From contig NZ_KV820361.1 of NCBI RefSeq assembly GCF_001815355.1, forward strand, positions 300,468 through 364,467: a DNA stretch of 64,000 nucleotides. Direction: 5' to 3'. Positions 19,653 to 29,477 of this stretch are shown here, in pieces. Under the pieces are notes generated by a model, which made no database searches, was not told the DNA's origin, and was given only the letters and a program-made list of their open reading frames with translations. This DNA is from Haemophilus sp. HMSC068C11 (lineage in GTDB: Bacteria > Pseudomonadota > Gammaproteobacteria > Enterobacterales > Pasteurellaceae). The position numbers and the translations under genes were made by a program. Numbering within the stretch: the stretch's first letter is position 1; the number at the start of each line of letters is the position of its first letter.

Positions 19653-20741
19653 ATGACAACTTTTACCTTAGAACCTCAAGAAAATGATCGTCTGCAATCC
19701 CTTTGTGGTGCATTTGATGAAAATATCAAACTGATTGAAAAAGAATTTAACCTCAATATTTCCCGCAATAATTTCACTTTTACCGTGAAATCAAATGATG
19801 AAAATCCTAAATCTTACCATGAGCAATTAATTGATCGTGCGGCTAAATTAATCCAAACATTATATGTGGAGACTGCACCAATTAAAGGGAAAGTGAAAGA
19901 GCTTGATTTAGAAGATGTGCATATTGCCTTGCAAGAGAGCAGAATGTTATCGCAAGAAGGCAGTGAGTCACGCAGTGAAAATCACGTTTATAGCACCACA
20001 ATTAAAACCAAGCGAGGTTTGATTAAACCGCGTGGTGAAAATCAAATTCAGTATTTACACAATATTCTTACGCACGATATTAGTTTTGGGATTGGACCTG
20101 CTGGAACGGGGAAAACCTTTTTAGCCGTAGCAGCGGCAGTTGAAGCATTAGAACGCCAAGAAATTCGTCGTATTTTACTGACTCGTCCTGCGGTGGAAGC
20201 GGGCGAAAAATTAGGTTTCCTGCCGGGTGATTTAGGCCAAAAAATTGAACCTTATTTGCGACCACTTTATGATGCGTTATTTGAAATGCTTGGCTTTGAA
20301 CGCGTACAAAAATTGATGGAGCGTAATGTGATTGAAATCGCACCATTGGCTTATATGCGTGGGCGAACACTTAATGACAGCTTTATTATTTTAGATGAAA
20401 GCCAAAATACGACGGTCGAACAAATGAAAATGTTTTTGACCCGTATTGGTTTTAATTCTAAAGCCGTGATTACAGGGGATGTGACTCAAATCGATTTACC
20501 GCGCAGCACAAAATCGGGTTTACGCCACGCCATGGAAGTATTAAGCAAAGTGTCGGAATTGAGCTTTAACTACTTTGAGAGTAAAGATATTGTACGACAT
20601 CCTGTGGTGGCAAAAGTGGTGCAAGCTTACGAAGAATGGGAAGCTCAAGATGAAATTCGTCGCCAAGAAATCGCAGCGCAGCGTCGAGCTGAACGTGAAC
20701 AAAAAGTGCGGTCAGAAAATGAAACGAATTTAGGAGAATAA
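19653..20741 (+). CDS. ybeZ: PhoH-family ATPase YbeZ
   Basis: PhoH-like proteins are P-loop ATPases, and YbeZ works with the endoribonuclease YbeY. The 362 residues show Walker [12 protein letters not shown] near residue 150, Walker [12 protein letters not shown], and a charged C-terminal tail. Length is typical. It is one base from ybeY, so the pair is translationally coupled, the same ybeZ-ybeY order found in E. coli. The ATG at 19653 lacks a strong ribosome site. Confidence 0.93.
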   Translation: MTTFTLEPQENDRLQSLCGAFDENIKLIEKEFNLNISRNNFTFTVKSNDENPKSYHEQLIDRAAKLIQTLYVETAPIKGKVKELDLEDVHIALQESRMLSQEGSESRSENHVYSTTIKTKRGLIKPRGENQIQYLHNILTHDISFGIGPAGTGKTFLAVAAAVEALERQEIRRILLTRPAVEAGEKLGFLPGDLGQKIEPYLRPLYDALFEMLGFERVQKLMERNVIEIAPLAYMRGRTLNDSFIILDESQNTTVEQMKMFLTRIGFNSKAVITGDVTQIDLPRSTKSGLRHAMEVLSKVSELSFNYFESKDIVRHPVVAKVVQAYEEWEAQDEIRRQEIAAQRRAEREQKVRSENETNLGE

Positions 20742-20742
20742 C

Positions 20743-21207
20743 ATGGGCAATATGATTATCGATTTGCAACTGGCCTGTGAAAATACAGAAGGCTTGCCAT
20801 CAGAAGCACAAATTCTGCAATGGGCAACCGCTGCAGTTCAACCAGAAAGTGATAATGTTGAAATGACAGTACGTATTGTGGATGAAGCGGAAAGTCATGA
20901 CTTGAATTTGACTTATCGTGGTAAAGATCGTCCAACCAATGTGTTGTCTTTCCCTTTTGAATGCCCTGATGAAGTGGAGTTGCCGTTGTTGGGTGATTTG
21001 GTGATTTGCCGTCAAGTGGTGGAGCGTGAAGCTATCGAGCAAGAAAAGCCTTTAATGGCACATTGGGCGCATATGATTGTGCATGGCAGCTTACATTTGT
21101 TGGGGTACGATCACATTGAAGATGATGAAGCCGAAGAAATGGAAAGTTTAGAAACTGAAATTATGCAGGGTTTGGGCTTTGCTGACCCTTATCTTTCCGA
21201 AAAATAA
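20743..21207 (+). CDS. ybeY: endoribonuclease YbeY, rRNA maturation factor
   Basis: YbeY is a single-strand RNase needed for 16S rRNA 3'-end maturation and late ribosome quality control. The 154 residues carry the zinc motif H-x3-H-x5-H in [15 protein letters not shown] and the conserved [14 protein letters not shown]. Length is normal. TAGGAGAATAAC before the ATG is a strong ribosome site inside the end of ybeZ. An HAD-type gene follows by 18 bases. Confidence 0.97.
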   Translation: MGNMIIDLQLACENTEGLPSEAQILQWATAAVQPESDNVEMTVRIVDEAESHDLNLTYRGKDRPTNVLSFPFECPDEVELPLLGDLVICRQVVEREAIEQEKPLMAHWAHMIVHGSLHLLGYDHIEDDEAEEMESLETEIMQGLGFADPYLSEK

Positions 21208-21225
21208 TGACGATTTGGAGCAATT

Positions 21226-22011
21226 ATGTATAAAGCCGTATTCAGCGATTTTGATGGTACTTTATTAACTTCCGATCATCGAATTTCGCCTAAAACCTTA
21301 GATGCACTTCAACGCATTACAAAACAAGGTATCCCATTTACACCAATCTCTGCGCGTTCGCCGCTGGGTATTTGGCCTTATGCGAAACTTATTGAAAATT
21401 ACAATATCATTGTGGCATTCAGTGGTGCCTTGATTTTAGATAAAAACGCTACGCCTATTTATTCGGTACAAATTGATCCTGCTGATATTCAAGCCATTAA
21501 TCAAGTATTAGCAGACTATCCTGCACTAGGTGTCAATTATTATACCTATGATGATTGCGTCGCTCGCGATTTGGATAATAAATGGGTGATTTATGAACGT
21601 AGCGTGACAGGCATTCAGATTGATCCTTATGATGAAAGTGCAGTCTATTCTCCACATAAAATTCAAATCATTGGTGAAACAGATGAAGTGATTGCTATTG
21701 AGCAAATCTTGAAAGAGAAATTCCCGCATTTAAGTATTTGCCGTTCTCATGCGAATTTCCTTGAAGTGATGCATAAATCCGCGACAAAAGGTAATGCAGT
21801 ACGTTTTCTCGAAGATTACTTTCATGTGAAGATGGAGGAATGTGTTGCTTTCGGTGATAACTTTAACGATTTAGATATGCTAGAAAGCGTGGGATTAGGC
21901 GTAGCAATGGGCAATGCACCGGATGAAATTAAACAAGCTGCTAATCGTGTCACCGCTTCGCATAATGATGATGGGATTGCATTGATATTGAATGAGATTT
22001 TCCCTGAATAA
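21226..22011 (+). CDS. Cof-type HAD phosphatase
   Basis: HAD-superfamily sugar-phosphate or nucleotide phosphatase, cap type IIB. The 261 residues show motif I FSDFDGTLL with both catalytic Asp residues, motif II in FTPISARS, and motifs III/IV in KGNAVRF and GDNFNDLDML. Substrates vary widely in this family, so none is assigned. It closes the ybeZ-ybeY run; ATG follows GGAGCAATT. Confidence 0.9.
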   Translation: MYKAVFSDFDGTLLTSDHRISPKTLDALQRITKQGIPFTPISARSPLGIWPYAKLIENYNIIVAFSGALILDKNATPIYSVQIDPADIQAINQVLADYPALGVNYYTYDDCVARDLDNKWVIYERSVTGIQIDPYDESAVYSPHKIQIIGETDEVIAIEQILKEKFPHLSICRSHANFLEVMHKSATKGNAVRFLEDYFHVKMEECVAFGDNFNDLDMLESVGLGVAMGNAPDEIKQAANRVTASHNDDGIALILNEIFPE

Positions 22012-22016
22012 ATAAA

Positions 22017-22044
22017 AAGGCGCTTTCTATGAAAAAAGCGCCTT
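22017..22044. terminator. intrinsic terminator between HAD gene and tpx
   Basis: AAGGCGCTTT (22017-22026) pairs with AAAGCGCCTT (22035-22044). On the minus strand TTTTTATTTATT follows, so it is best for tpx; the plus-strand tail is weaker (ATTCATTA). Confidence 0.82.
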
Positions 22045-22049
22045 ATTCA

Positions 22050-22547
22050 TTATAGTGCGGCTAGCGCAGCTTCATAATTTGGCTCATCTTTAATTTCAGA
22101 CACCAATTCACTATGTAACACGTTATTGTTTTCATCTAAGACAATCACTGAACGAGCAGTCAAACCCGTGATTGGACCAGTTGTGATGTTTACCCCTAAG
22201 TTTTCATGGACCTCTTTATGACGAAAAGTAGAAAGCGTTTCTACGTTCTCAATACCTTCTGCACCGCAGAATCGTGCTTGTGCAAAAGGTAAATCAGCTG
22301 AAATGCAAAGTACCACAGCATTTTTTAAATTAGCTGCTTGTTGATTAAATTTGCGAACAGAAGTTGCACATACACCTGTATCAATACTTGGGAAAATATT
22401 TAAAACTTTGCGTTTTCCTGCATAAGTATCAAGCGTGACGTCAGCGAGTTCTTTATTGGTGAGCGTAAGTGCGGTCACTTTCTCTCCTTTTTTGGGAAAG
22501 TTGCCGCTTACTTCAATGGGATTACCCATCATTGTTACTTGAGTCAT
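22050..22547 (-). CDS. tpx: thiol peroxidase
   Basis: Tpx reduces lipid and other hydroperoxides using thioredoxin, probably in the cytosol or periplasmic face. The 165 residues show the peroxidatic Cys in [15 protein letters not shown] and the resolving Cys in [15 protein letters not shown], so the catalytic pair is complete. Length matches the family. It is 8 bases downstream of hisC on the same strand and probably cotranscribed, before a terminator. Confidence 0.96.
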   Translation of the reverse strand: MTQVTMMGNPIEVSGNFPKKGEKVTALTLTNKELADVTLDTYAGKRKVLNIFPSIDTGVCATSVRKFNQQAANLKNAVVLCISADLPFAQARFCGAEGIENVETLSTFRHKEVHENLGVNITTGPITGLTARSVIVLDENNNVLHSELVSEIKDEPNYEAALAAL

Positions 22548-22555
22548 AAATGCTC

Positions 22556-23665
22556 CTATTTTTCATTTCCTAAATTAAGCACTTTTTTAAGTGCAGTAAA
22601 AAACTTGTCATTTTCTTGTGGTAAGCCAATACTGATACGTAAGTGATTTGGCATGCCATAGCCTGCAATTGGGCGAACAATGACGCCTTCACGTAATAAT
22701 GCATCATAAATTGATGCTGCAGGCTGTTTAAAATCAATGGTAATAAAATTACCTTTAGACGGAATAAAGTCTAATCCATATTGTTGGCAGAAGGCCTCAT
22801 AACGTTTCATTTCTTGGCGGTTGTTCTCAGCCACTTTTTCGACAAAGGCATCATCGTTCATCACTGCAATTGCACTAGTCAAAGCAAGACTATTACAGTT
22901 AAACGGTTGACGAACACGGTTTAATAAGTCTGCGATTTCAGGATTAGAGACTGCGTAGCCAATACGTAACCCCGCCAACCCATAAGCTTTTGATAACGAG
23001 CGTGAAACGATAAGGTTAGGGTATTTATCTAGTAATGCAAAAGAATTAACGCGTTCGCTTGGATGAGTAAATTCGGTATAAGCCTCATCTAATACCACAA
23101 TCACATTTTCAGGTACTTTGGTCAAGAAAGCATCCAATTCTGCTTCCGTTAAGAAATTCCCTGTTGGGTTGTTTGGATTAGCAATAAAAATCAGCTTGGT
23201 TTTATCTGAAAGTGCGGTCAAAAATCCGTTTAAATCATGTCCCCAATTCTTAGCGGGAATTTCTTTTGCGACAGCATTAATAGCTTTCGTCACTAAAGGG
23301 TAAACAATAAAAGCATATTGTGAATAAATCACTTCATCATGCTCACCCGCAAAGGTATGAGCAAAGAGCTCTAATAAATCGTTAGAACCATTGCCAAGGG
23401 TGATTTGGTTTGGTTGCACACCAAATTTTTTCGCAATAGCCGCTTTAAGTTCAAAACCATTCGCATCAGGATAGCGAGTTAGATGATCAAGTTGGGCTTG
23501 AATGGCTTTTTTCGCACTTTCAGGAAAACCGAAAGGGTTTTCATTTGAAGCAAGTTTAACAATATTAGTAATACCTAATTCACGTTCGAGTTCTTCGATT
23601 GGTTTTCCGGCTTGGTAAGGTGAAAGAGATTTCACGCCTTGATTGGCGACGTTGATGTATTGCAT
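22556..23665 (-). CDS. hisC: histidinol-phosphate aminotransferase
   Basis: PLP enzyme that converts imidazole acetol phosphate to histidinol phosphate. The 369 residues show [18 protein letters not shown] and the PLP-lysine loop [17 protein letters not shown]. The gene lies next to serC and away from other his genes, and related enzymes of this HisC2 type can also act on aromatic amino acids, so a broader role is possible. It lies between serC and tpx; a terminator-like hairpin sits just upstream of its start. Confidence 0.88.
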   Translation of the reverse strand: MQYINVANQGVKSLSPYQAGKPIEELERELGITNIVKLASNENPFGFPESAKKAIQAQLDHLTRYPDANGFELKAAIAKKFGVQPNQITLGNGSNDLLELFAHTFAGEHDEVIYSQYAFIVYPLVTKAINAVAKEIPAKNWGHDLNGFLTALSDKTKLIFIANPNNPTGNFLTEAELDAFLTKVPENVIVVLDEAYTEFTHPSERVNSFALLDKYPNLIVSRSLSKAYGLAGLRIGYAVSNPEIADLLNRVRQPFNCNSLALTSAIAVMNDDAFVEKVAENNRQEMKRYEAFCQQYGLDFIPSKGNFITIDFKQPAASIYDALLREGVIVRPIAGYGMPNHLRISIGLPQENDKFFTALKKVLNLGNEK

Positions 23666-23675
23666 ATGCTTTCCT

Positions 23676-23704
23676 TATAAAAACGAGCGGGCCTTTCAGC
23701 CCGC
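23676..23704 (-). terminator. terminator-like attenuator between serC and hisC
   Basis: On the minus strand GCGGGC pairs with GCCCGC around a 6-base loop (23687-23704), followed by TCGTTTTTATAAGG. The T-run runs into the hisC ribosome site, so readthrough would be needed for serC-hisC cotranscription. Confidence 0.7.
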
Positions 23705-23729
23705 ACGTTGAGTTTAATAAATCAGATAA

Positions 23730-24812
23730 TTAGCTATTTTCAGCTTCAAATTTTTTCATGAATTCAATGAGTGCTTGTACGCCTTCTAATGGCATCGCGT
23801 TATAGATAGAGGCGCGCATACCACCTAGCACTTTGTGACCTTTTAAGGCTTGAAGACCTGCAGTTGTAGACTCTGCGACAAATTTAGCATCAAGCTCAGG
23901 GTTACCGGTTACGAATGTCACATTCATGGTTGAACGGTTTTCTTTAGCCACTACGTTACGATAGAGTTTGCTGCTATCAATGTAGTCATAAAGGGTTTGC
24001 GCTTTCACTGCGTTACGTTTTGCAATTTCTTTTAAGCCGCCAATCGCTTGAATGTGTTTGAAAACTAATGAACAGAGATACCAAGCAAAGGTTGGTGGGG
24101 TATTGATCATGGAGTCAGCATCACGTTGTGTGGCGTAATTCCAAATTGATGGTGTCGCTTGGCGAGCATGACCAATTAAATCATCGCGAATAATTACGAG
24201 TGTAATCCCTGCTGGACCAAGATTTTTTTGTGCACCGGCGTAAATGACACCAAATTTGCTAATATCAATTTCGCGAGAGAGCACATTAGATGACATATCT
24301 GCTACAAGTACCGCATTGCCCACATTCGGTACATCAAAAATTTCCACACCGCTGATAGTTTCATTTGGACAATAGTGAACGTAATCGTATTGTTCCGCAA
24401 TGTCACTGAAATCAAGGTTGGTGATGCGTGTATGATCACCATTTTCTACAATAGTAATTTCATCAATTTCAGCAAAGTTACGCGCTTCTTTCGCTGCAGT
24501 TGCAGACCAATGACCGCTATTTAAGTAAAGTGCTTTGCCTTTCTTACCGATTAAGTTCATTGGTAAGGCTGCAAATTGACCACGAGCGCCACCTTGTAGG
24601 AATAACACACGATAGTTATCTGGAATGTTATACACTTCGCGCAGATCTTTTTCTGCTTGAGTAATCAATTCCATAAAATATTTGCCACGGTGGCTGACTT
24701 CCATCACAGACACACCTTGACCAAGCCAGTTAGTTAGCTCAGATTGTGCTTTGTGTAGTACCTCAGGGAAAATCATCGCTGGACCAGCACTAAAATTAAA
24801 GACTCTTGACAT
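23730..24812 (-). CDS. serC: phosphoserine aminotransferase
   Basis: SerC makes 3-phosphoserine for serine and also acts in pyridoxal phosphate synthesis. The 360 residues open with FNFSAGPAMIFPEVL, contain HRGKYFMEL and the PLP-binding AGAQKNLGPAG, and end normally. Length is right. It is the first gene of a minus-strand run serC-(attenuator)-hisC-tpx and is divergent from a DUF496 gene. Confidence 0.97.
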   Translation of the reverse strand: MSRVFNFSAGPAMIFPEVLHKAQSELTNWLGQGVSVMEVSHRGKYFMELITQAEKDLREVYNIPDNYRVLFLQGGARGQFAALPMNLIGKKGKALYLNSGHWSATAAKEARNFAEIDEITIVENGDHTRITNLDFSDIAEQYDYVHYCPNETISGVEIFDVPNVGNAVLVADMSSNVLSREIDISKFGVIYAGAQKNLGPAGITLVIIRDDLIGHARQATPSIWNYATQRDADSMINTPPTFAWYLCSLVFKHIQAIGGLKEIAKRNAVKAQTLYDYIDSSKLYRNVVAKENRSTMNVTFVTGNPELDAKFVAESTTAGLQALKGHKVLGGMRASIYNAMPLEGVQALIEFMKKFEAENS

Positions 24813-24925
24813 TGTGTTTCCTTATTTTATTTTGAATAGATTCTTCATTTTTACCACTACCGAATAGGATAATCAACTAAATCAAACAGTTTTTTGATCT
24901 AATCCATCAATTTAAATTTAAGCTT

Positions 24926-24954
24926 TTGACGGGGACGAAAAAAAAGGCTACATT
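24926..24954 (+). promoter_or_regulatory. sigma70 promoter of the DUF496 gene
   Basis: TTGACG (24926-24931), a 17-base spacer and TACATT (24949-24954) are close to the sigma70 consensus, 37 bases before the ATG. Confidence 0.75.
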
Positions 24955-24990
24955 ACTCGAAGTTTATTTTTAACTTTGAGAGAGTCGATC

Positions 24991-25344
24991 ATGGGAAATG
25001 TAAATAAATCCTTCCAAGAAGTATTAGAGTATGTGCGTTTATATCGTTTAAAAAATAAACTTAAGCGCGACATTGAAGACAACAACCGCAAAATTCGTGA
25101 TAACCAAAAACGTGTCTTATTATTAGATAACTTAAATCAATATATTCGTGATGATATGAGTATTGAAGATGTTCGTGCAATTATTGAAAATATGCGTGAT
25201 GACTATGAAGGTCGTGTAGATGATTACAACATTCGCAATGCGGAACTTTCTACTCAACGCCGTGAAACGAGCAATAAGATGAAAGAACAGAAAAAAGCCC
25301 ACGCGAAATTAGTGAAAGATTCATCAAATAAAATCACGTTATAA
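24991..25344 (+). CDS. DUF496 / YeeX-family coiled-coil protein
   Basis: A 117-residue, highly charged protein starting [19 protein letters not shown]. The block [18 protein letters not shown] is nearly the same as in E. coli YeeX. The pattern predicts two long helices that form a coiled coil. Function is not established. An upstream TTG gives a longer frame, but the ATG at 24991 has GAGAG at a suitable distance and fits the family. It has its own good promoter and terminator, so it is a single-gene unit. Confidence 0.88.
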   Translation: MGNVNKSFQEVLEYVRLYRLKNKLKRDIEDNNRKIRDNQKRVLLLDNLNQYIRDDMSIEDVRAIIENMRDDYEGRVDDYNIRNAELSTQRRETSNKMKEQKKAHAKLVKDSSNKITL

Positions 25345-25356
25345 AATCCTAAGAGA

Positions 25357-25391
25357 AATGACCGCACTTTGTTGAAGTGCGGTCATTTTTT
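25357..25391. terminator. terminator from an inverted pair of uptake signals
   Basis: AATGACCGCACTT (25357-25369) pairs with AAGTGCGGTCATT (25375-25387) across a 5-base loop, followed by TTTT. Both arms contain the uptake signal. Confidence 0.9.
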
Positions 25392-25420
25392 ATGGTGTTT
25401 TTAGGATGAACTATAAATGA

Positions 25421-25918
25421 TTAAACATCATAAGTGCCCATCACCACAGCTTGATCTAGAATATGCCCTTGCATCGCAAAATGTAGATCATTGAAACGGA
25501 ATCCTGGTTTAAGGTTAAGTTTGGTATCGAGCGCATACACAATAAGCTCGTAACGATGTAAGCAGTTTGGTGGTGCCATACCACCATAGAATGAGGCTTC
25601 TTCAATATCAAATTGACCTAATTTACTCGCCCAAGTATTTGCACCTTGTACATAATCTGTTGCAGTTTGGCTTTCATTTTCGTGTATAACGGTACGTTCA
25701 AGATCTGCGATAAGCCAATGAATCCACACAAAGCCACTTGCTGTAATCGCATCTTTATCTTCTAAGACAACCGCAAAGGATTTAGTGCCTTGAGGGGCAT
25801 CGTGAATTTCAAATGGAATAGAGTAGGTTGGCATGCCATTTGGGCTAAATTGTGTGCCGCGTTTGCCATATTTGTCTTCAAATGCACCATTTTGAATGGC
25901 TGAACTGGTTACAAACAT
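25421..25918 (-). CDS. YbhB/YbcL-type PEBP family protein
   Basis: The 165 residues match bacterial phosphatidylethanolamine-binding-protein-like (Raf kinase inhibitor-like) proteins: FEIHDAPQGTKSFAVVLEDKD, FVWIHWLIADL, and GMAPPNCLHRYELIVYALD, which holds the conserved ligand pocket residues. No signal peptide is seen, so it is cytosolic like YbhB. The biochemical role of this bacterial family is unclear. It lies 10 bases downstream of rsmC and is probably cotranscribed. Confidence 0.88.
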   Translation of the reverse strand: MFVTSSAIQNGAFEDKYGKRGTQFSPNGMPTYSIPFEIHDAPQGTKSFAVVLEDKDAITASGFVWIHWLIADLERTVIHENESQTATDYVQGANTWASKLGQFDIEEASFYGGMAPPNCLHRYELIVYALDTKLNLKPGFRFNDLHFAMQGHILDQAVVMGTYDV

Positions 25919-25928
25919 TGTTTTCTCC

Positions 25929-26921
25929 TTAATTTCTCACGGAATACACTTTAAATTTAGTGGTTTGAGCAAGTACGTCAAACTTACCGAAATGTTGTGC
26001 TAATAAATCGGGATAGGGCAGAAATGCATTAGCAACAATACGCAGTTCTCCGCCTGCTGTTAAATGCCATTTTGCTTGTTGAATAAGCTCCTTTACCGCA
26101 CAATAAGCGGTATCGATTCCATCGTGGAAAGGCGGGTTTGAAATAATCAGATCAAATTTTCCCTCAATATGGGAAAACACATCGCTTGCGATAACATTGC
26201 CTTCAAGCTGATTTTCTGCCAGTGTTTGACGAGCAGATTGAATTGCCATCGCATGAATATCAGTCATTGTTACATCCGCTTTCGGATGATATTTTTTGAT
26301 TATTGAACCAATGACACCTGCCCCACAACCAACGTCTAACACTTTACCTTGAATTGGTGAGGTTAAAGTGGAAAGCAGAAGTGATGTTCCGCTATCAAGT
26401 TCATTGGCACTGAATACACCCGGCAAGCTGTAAATACGGAGATCGCCTAATGCATCATTTTGGTAGCACTTCCAATAAGATTGAAGATCAAAGTGCGGTT
26501 GTTTTTGTAAGGAAAAATGATATAAACCGCAACGACGCGCTGAGTCAATTTTGCCAATTTCACCATAAGGTTCAAGCAGTTTTTCAGCTGAACGGACGCC
26601 ACAACGATTTTCGCCAATAATCAACACTTCTTGACCAATTTTACTTTTGGCGAGTAGTTGCATCAGCTGAAAATTCACTTCTTGTTTATTCTTTGTCCAA
26701 TAATAAATAATCAAATCCGCTTGCGGTTGAAATTCAACCTCAAAATTGACCGCACTTTGGGTTTTAGCATAATCAAAATACCAGCTCCAAATTTGCACAG
26801 ATTGACAATGTTTTTGCAATATTTGAGGAAAATCATCATTAATGCCGCCGGCAAGAAGAATTGATTTACCGTTAAAAAAGGGAAGATGGCGTTGTAAAAC
26901 TTCGCTTTCGAGAGAAATCAC
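25929..26921 (-). CDS. rsmC: 16S rRNA m2G1207 methyltransferase
   Basis: RsmC methylates G1207 of 16S rRNA in the 30S subunit using S-adenosylmethionine. The 330 residues have the two-lobed layout: a degenerate N-terminal methyltransferase-like domain and a catalytic C-terminal domain with KVLDVGCGAGVIGSI (SAM site) and IISNPPFHDG (the NPPF amino-methylase motif). Length is normal. It is divergent from the lipoprotein gene at 27009. Confidence 0.95.
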   Translation of the reverse strand: MISLESEVLQRHLPFFNGKSILLAGGINDDFPQILQKHCQSVQIWSWYFDYAKTQSAVNFEVEFQPQADLIIYYWTKNKQEVNFQLMQLLAKSKIGQEVLIIGENRCGVRSAEKLLEPYGEIGKIDSARRCGLYHFSLQKQPHFDLQSYWKCYQNDALGDLRIYSLPGVFSANELDSGTSLLLSTLTSPIQGKVLDVGCGAGVIGSIIKKYHPKADVTMTDIHAMAIQSARQTLAENQLEGNVIASDVFSHIEGKFDLIISNPPFHDGIDTAYCAVKELIQQAKWHLTAGGELRIVANAFLPYPDLLAQHFGKFDVLAQTTKFKVYSVRN

Positions 26922-27008
26922 GCTTTAAATCCTGTAGTTTATTGGTTAAAATTATGCGTTATTCTAGCAAAAGATAACGATTTAGACGCATTTATTAAGG
27001 AATTATTT

Positions 27009-27599
27009 ATGAAAAAAATCATTACTGCCGTCGCCATGGCAAGTTTATTGTCCGGCTGTCAATTACTCGAACAACTTCAAGGCACTAAGCAACAGCCTTC
27101 AACCTTACCAACAAGCTCAAAAATTGAATTACCAGCCGCACAAGCGCAAAGCTTAGATGCGCAGTTTGAGCGTATCAAAAAAGGTAACCAAGAAGTGACA
27201 TTCAACGGCGAGAAATTCTATAAACAAACGAAAGCTTTTGATAAATCAGAAGATCCCCGTTTCTTAAGTGGTGCAGCGAATGTAGATCGTAGCAATCGTA
27301 AATTCATCACGAGCGAAACCTATTATCTAAAAGATGTTTCACATGTTCCGGCATTAACGACAAAATACCTTGATGCAAACAAAAAAGTATGTGAGTTAAA
27401 AACAATTGGTAACGCTTCAGATGTTTACTATGCTTGTGATGGTAAAGATTTCCAACGTTTTATCGCCGTGATTTATCAAGCAAAAAACATTCTTTCTTTC
27501 CGTAGCTTAAAAGCGTATCAAGAAAAACCAACAGATGCGCAAGAAAAAGCAATTGTTAAAGGTTTAAGAGATTATCCGCTAGATACTATCGCTCGTTAA
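27009..27599 (+). CDS. lipoprotein of unknown function
   Basis: The 196 residues begin with a lipoprotein signal peptide and lipobox (MASLLSGCQLL), so the Cys at residue 17 is probably acylated. The mature part starts with a Gln/Pro/Ser-rich linker, then a charged domain with two Cys residues (KVCELK and YYACDGKDF) that could pair. I recognise no family. The ATG follows AAGGAATTATTT. holD begins only 3 bases after the stop, so the gene is probably cotranscribed with holD-rimI. Confidence 0.8.
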   Translation: MKKIITAVAMASLLSGCQLLEQLQGTKQQPSTLPTSSKIELPAAQAQSLDAQFERIKKGNQEVTFNGEKFYKQTKAFDKSEDPRFLSGAANVDRSNRKFITSETYYLKDVSHVPALTTKYLDANKKVCELKTIGNASDVYYACDGKDFQRFIAVIYQAKNILSFRSLKAYQEKPTDAQEKAIVKGLRDYPLDTIAR

Positions 27600-27602
27600 T
27601 CT

Positions 27603-28007
27603 ATGGATAGACGCAATCTTCTTTTAAATGAAATGGGAATAACCCGTTGGCAGCTCTATCGCCCAGAAGTATTGCAAGGGGCGGTAGGTGTGAGTGTTTC
27701 AGAACAAGTGAAATTTATTGTGGTGGTCAATGATAATCTCTCAAGTTCACCGCTTTTTGCAGATATTCGACTTGCGCTAGAGCTCAAAAAAGAAGATTGC
27801 CTTTGCCTGAATTTCGATCAAATTCAACATATCACGTTACAACATTCTGTACGGTATTGGTTATTGGCTGAAAATGCTGATGAAATCGACCGCACTTTGC
27901 CTTATTGCCTAAATGCAGAGCGAGTTTATCGCTCTGTTGATTGGCAACAATTCCAGCAAGATAGCCAAGCTAAACGTGAGCTTTGGCAACAAATCCAACA
28001 AATTTAA
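27603..28007 (+). CDS. holD: DNA polymerase III psi subunit
   Basis: Psi links the chi subunit and single-strand binding protein to the clamp-loader. The 134 residues show the family opening RRNLLLNEMGITRWQLYRPE and the weakly conserved remainder; length is normal for HolD. rimI follows 5 bases after the stop, the same holD-rimI order known in E. coli, which strengthens the call because the family diverges fast. Confidence 0.92.
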   Translation: MDRRNLLLNEMGITRWQLYRPEVLQGAVGVSVSEQVKFIVVVNDNLSSSPLFADIRLALELKKEDCLCLNFDQIQHITLQHSVRYWLLAENADEIDRTLPYCLNAERVYRSVDWQQFQQDSQAKRELWQQIQQI

Positions 28008-28012
28008 TCATT

Positions 28013-28453
28013 ATGCCTTCTCTTTTTTCTATTGAAGAATGCGATATGAATCGCTTATATGAAATTGAACAAGCAGCACACCTTGTGCCTTGGTCATTAG
28101 GAACATTGAAAAATAATGTCGGCGAGCGTTATCTCAATTTGAAATTAGTGGAGAAGGAGCAAGTGCTTGGTTTTGCTATTTGCCAAACGGTATTAGATGA
28201 AGCGACATTATTTAATATTGCGATTGAACCAGCTCAACAAGGAAAGGGCTACGGTTCGTTTTTATTGCAAGGTTTAATGGATAAGCTTAAAGAGAAAGGT
28301 ATTCAAACGCTTTGGCTTGAAGTGCGTGAATCGAATCCTGCTCGATTCCTTTATGAAAAGCTGGGATTTAATGAGGTTGATATTCGTAAGAATTATTATC
28401 CGAAACCAGATGGTGGACGAGAAAATGCTGTCGTGATGGCATGTTATCTCTAG
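28013..28453 (+). CDS. rimI: ribosomal protein bS18 N-alpha-acetyltransferase
   Basis: RimI acetylates the N-terminus of ribosomal protein S18. The 146 residues form one GNAT domain with the acetyl-CoA loop EPAQQGKGYGSFLL and the C-terminal LWLEVRESNPARFLYEKLGF. A frame extension to 27983 overlaps holD, but ATG 28013 gives the family start and follows the holD stop directly, so I prefer it. No strong ribosome site is seen; translation is probably coupled to holD. Confidence 0.93.
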   Translation: MPSLFSIEECDMNRLYEIEQAAHLVPWSLGTLKNNVGERYLNLKLVEKEQVLGFAICQTVLDEATLFNIAIEPAQQGKGYGSFLLQGLMDKLKEKGIQTLWLEVRESNPARFLYEKLGFNEVDIRKNYYPKPDGGRENAVVMACYL

Positions 28454-28459
28454 CATGAA

Positions 28460-28487
28460 AAAGTGCGGTCAATTTTGGCCGCACTTT
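28460..28487. terminator. terminator from inverted uptake signals after rimI
   Basis: AAAGTGCGGTC (28460-28470) pairs with GGCCGCACTTT (28477-28487), with one G-U pair. It lies between convergent rimI and fdhE and probably serves both. Confidence 0.8.
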
Positions 28488-28508
28488 GTTTATTTGAAAA
28501 GTAAGACA

Positions 28509-29417
28509 TTACACTTCTTCTGCTGGGAAGACAAATGGATTTAATCCACTGCGTGCGAAGCCTTTTTCTTCCATTTCAATATCTAAGAAAATTGATGCTA
28601 AATCATCGGCTACCGCTTCAACATTCGGATCTTTTTCTTGGAACATGATTTTTAAGTAGCTTTGGCAATCGCCACAGGTTTCTGCACGAACAAGAGCAAG
28701 CTCTTCATTTAATGACCACATTTCAAGATTTTTGTGTTCATTGCAGTTTGTACATTGTGCGCGCACTAAATTCCACTCACTTTCACAGAGATTGCAGTGC
28801 AAATAGCGTAAACCTTGTGAAGTACCGATATGGACAACACTTGATACTGGTGCAGAACCACAAACAGGGCAGTAATGTAGATTGTCAGTTCCTTCTTGGC
28901 GACTGTTATGAGGAATTTGTTGAGCCAGTTGTAACCAATAAAGAGAAAGCGCAGCCCAAATAAATACTGCTTTATCGGTGCTCACTAAATTAAATTCTTG
29001 GCTTAAAAGATGGCTAGCCATTTCTTCAAGCTCTTTATCAGAGGCCTTTTCAAGATTCTCAATCGTAGCAAGAACCTGTTCATTCGCTTTTGGTTTAATG
29101 CTATGTAAAATTTCTTTGAGATATTCAATCCAAATGCTTGAGCGTTTAAATGTTTTAGTATTTAACGGTTCAAGTTCATTTAAATTATCGAAATGCTGTT
29201 TTTCTAATGGATTTTTTTCAAATACGCTTAATTGGCTTTCCACAACATCTGCAGCAAAGAGTAAATAATCAGCCAATGGATGATCTTTCGCTAATTCTCT
29301 TAAACGTTTTGCACGACGTTGATAAAGATTTTTAGGGTTAGCAAACAAAACAGGCGGAATATCAAATGAATTCGTTTTTTGTTTGATTTCGTCTGCAGAT
29401 AAGATTTTGATACTCAT
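28509..29417 (-). CDS. fdhE: formate dehydrogenase accessory protein FdhE
   Basis: FdhE is a cytosolic iron-binding protein needed for maturation of respiratory formate dehydrogenases. The 302 residues carry four C-x2-C pairs in the C-terminal half (CPVC, CNLC, CTNC, CGDC), the known rubredoxin-like metal-binding pattern. Length matches. It follows fdnI on the same strand, with an uptake-signal terminator between, so it may have reduced or separate transcription. Confidence 0.95.
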   Translation of the reverse strand: MSIKILSADEIKQKTNSFDIPPVLFANPKNLYQRRAKRLRELAKDHPLADYLLFAADVVESQLSVFEKNPLEKQHFDNLNELEPLNTKTFKRSSIWIEYLKEILHSIKPKANEQVLATIENLEKASDKELEEMASHLLSQEFNLVSTDKAVFIWAALSLYWLQLAQQIPHNSRQEGTDNLHYCPVCGSAPVSSVVHIGTSQGLRYLHCNLCESEWNLVRAQCTNCNEHKNLEMWSLNEELALVRAETCGDCQSYLKIMFQEKDPNVEAVADDLASIFLDIEMEEKGFARSGLNPFVFPAEEV

Positions 29418-29441
29418 AATTGTCTCTTAAGTATTTATAAG

Positions 29442-29473
29442 AAAAAGTGCGGTCAATTTTAACCGCACTTTTT
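29442..29473 (-). terminator. terminator from inverted uptake signals between fdnI and fdhE
   Basis: AAAAAGTGCGGT (29442-29453) and ACCGCACTTTTT (29462-29473) form a 12-bp stem with an 8-base loop. On the minus strand the stem ends in TTTTT. It closes fdnGHI only 5 bases after the fdnI stop. Confidence 0.88.
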
Positions 29474-29477
29474 GATT

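Noticed and set aside
24894..24910. TTGAT and ATCAA inverted repeat between serC and the DUF496 gene, as an FNR site
   Set aside because: The spacer is seven bases; FNR needs four. It may be chance in AT-rich DNA.
27983..28012. Longer rimI start inside holD
   Set aside because: The added residues come from holD sequence in another frame; ATG 28013 gives the family N-terminus.
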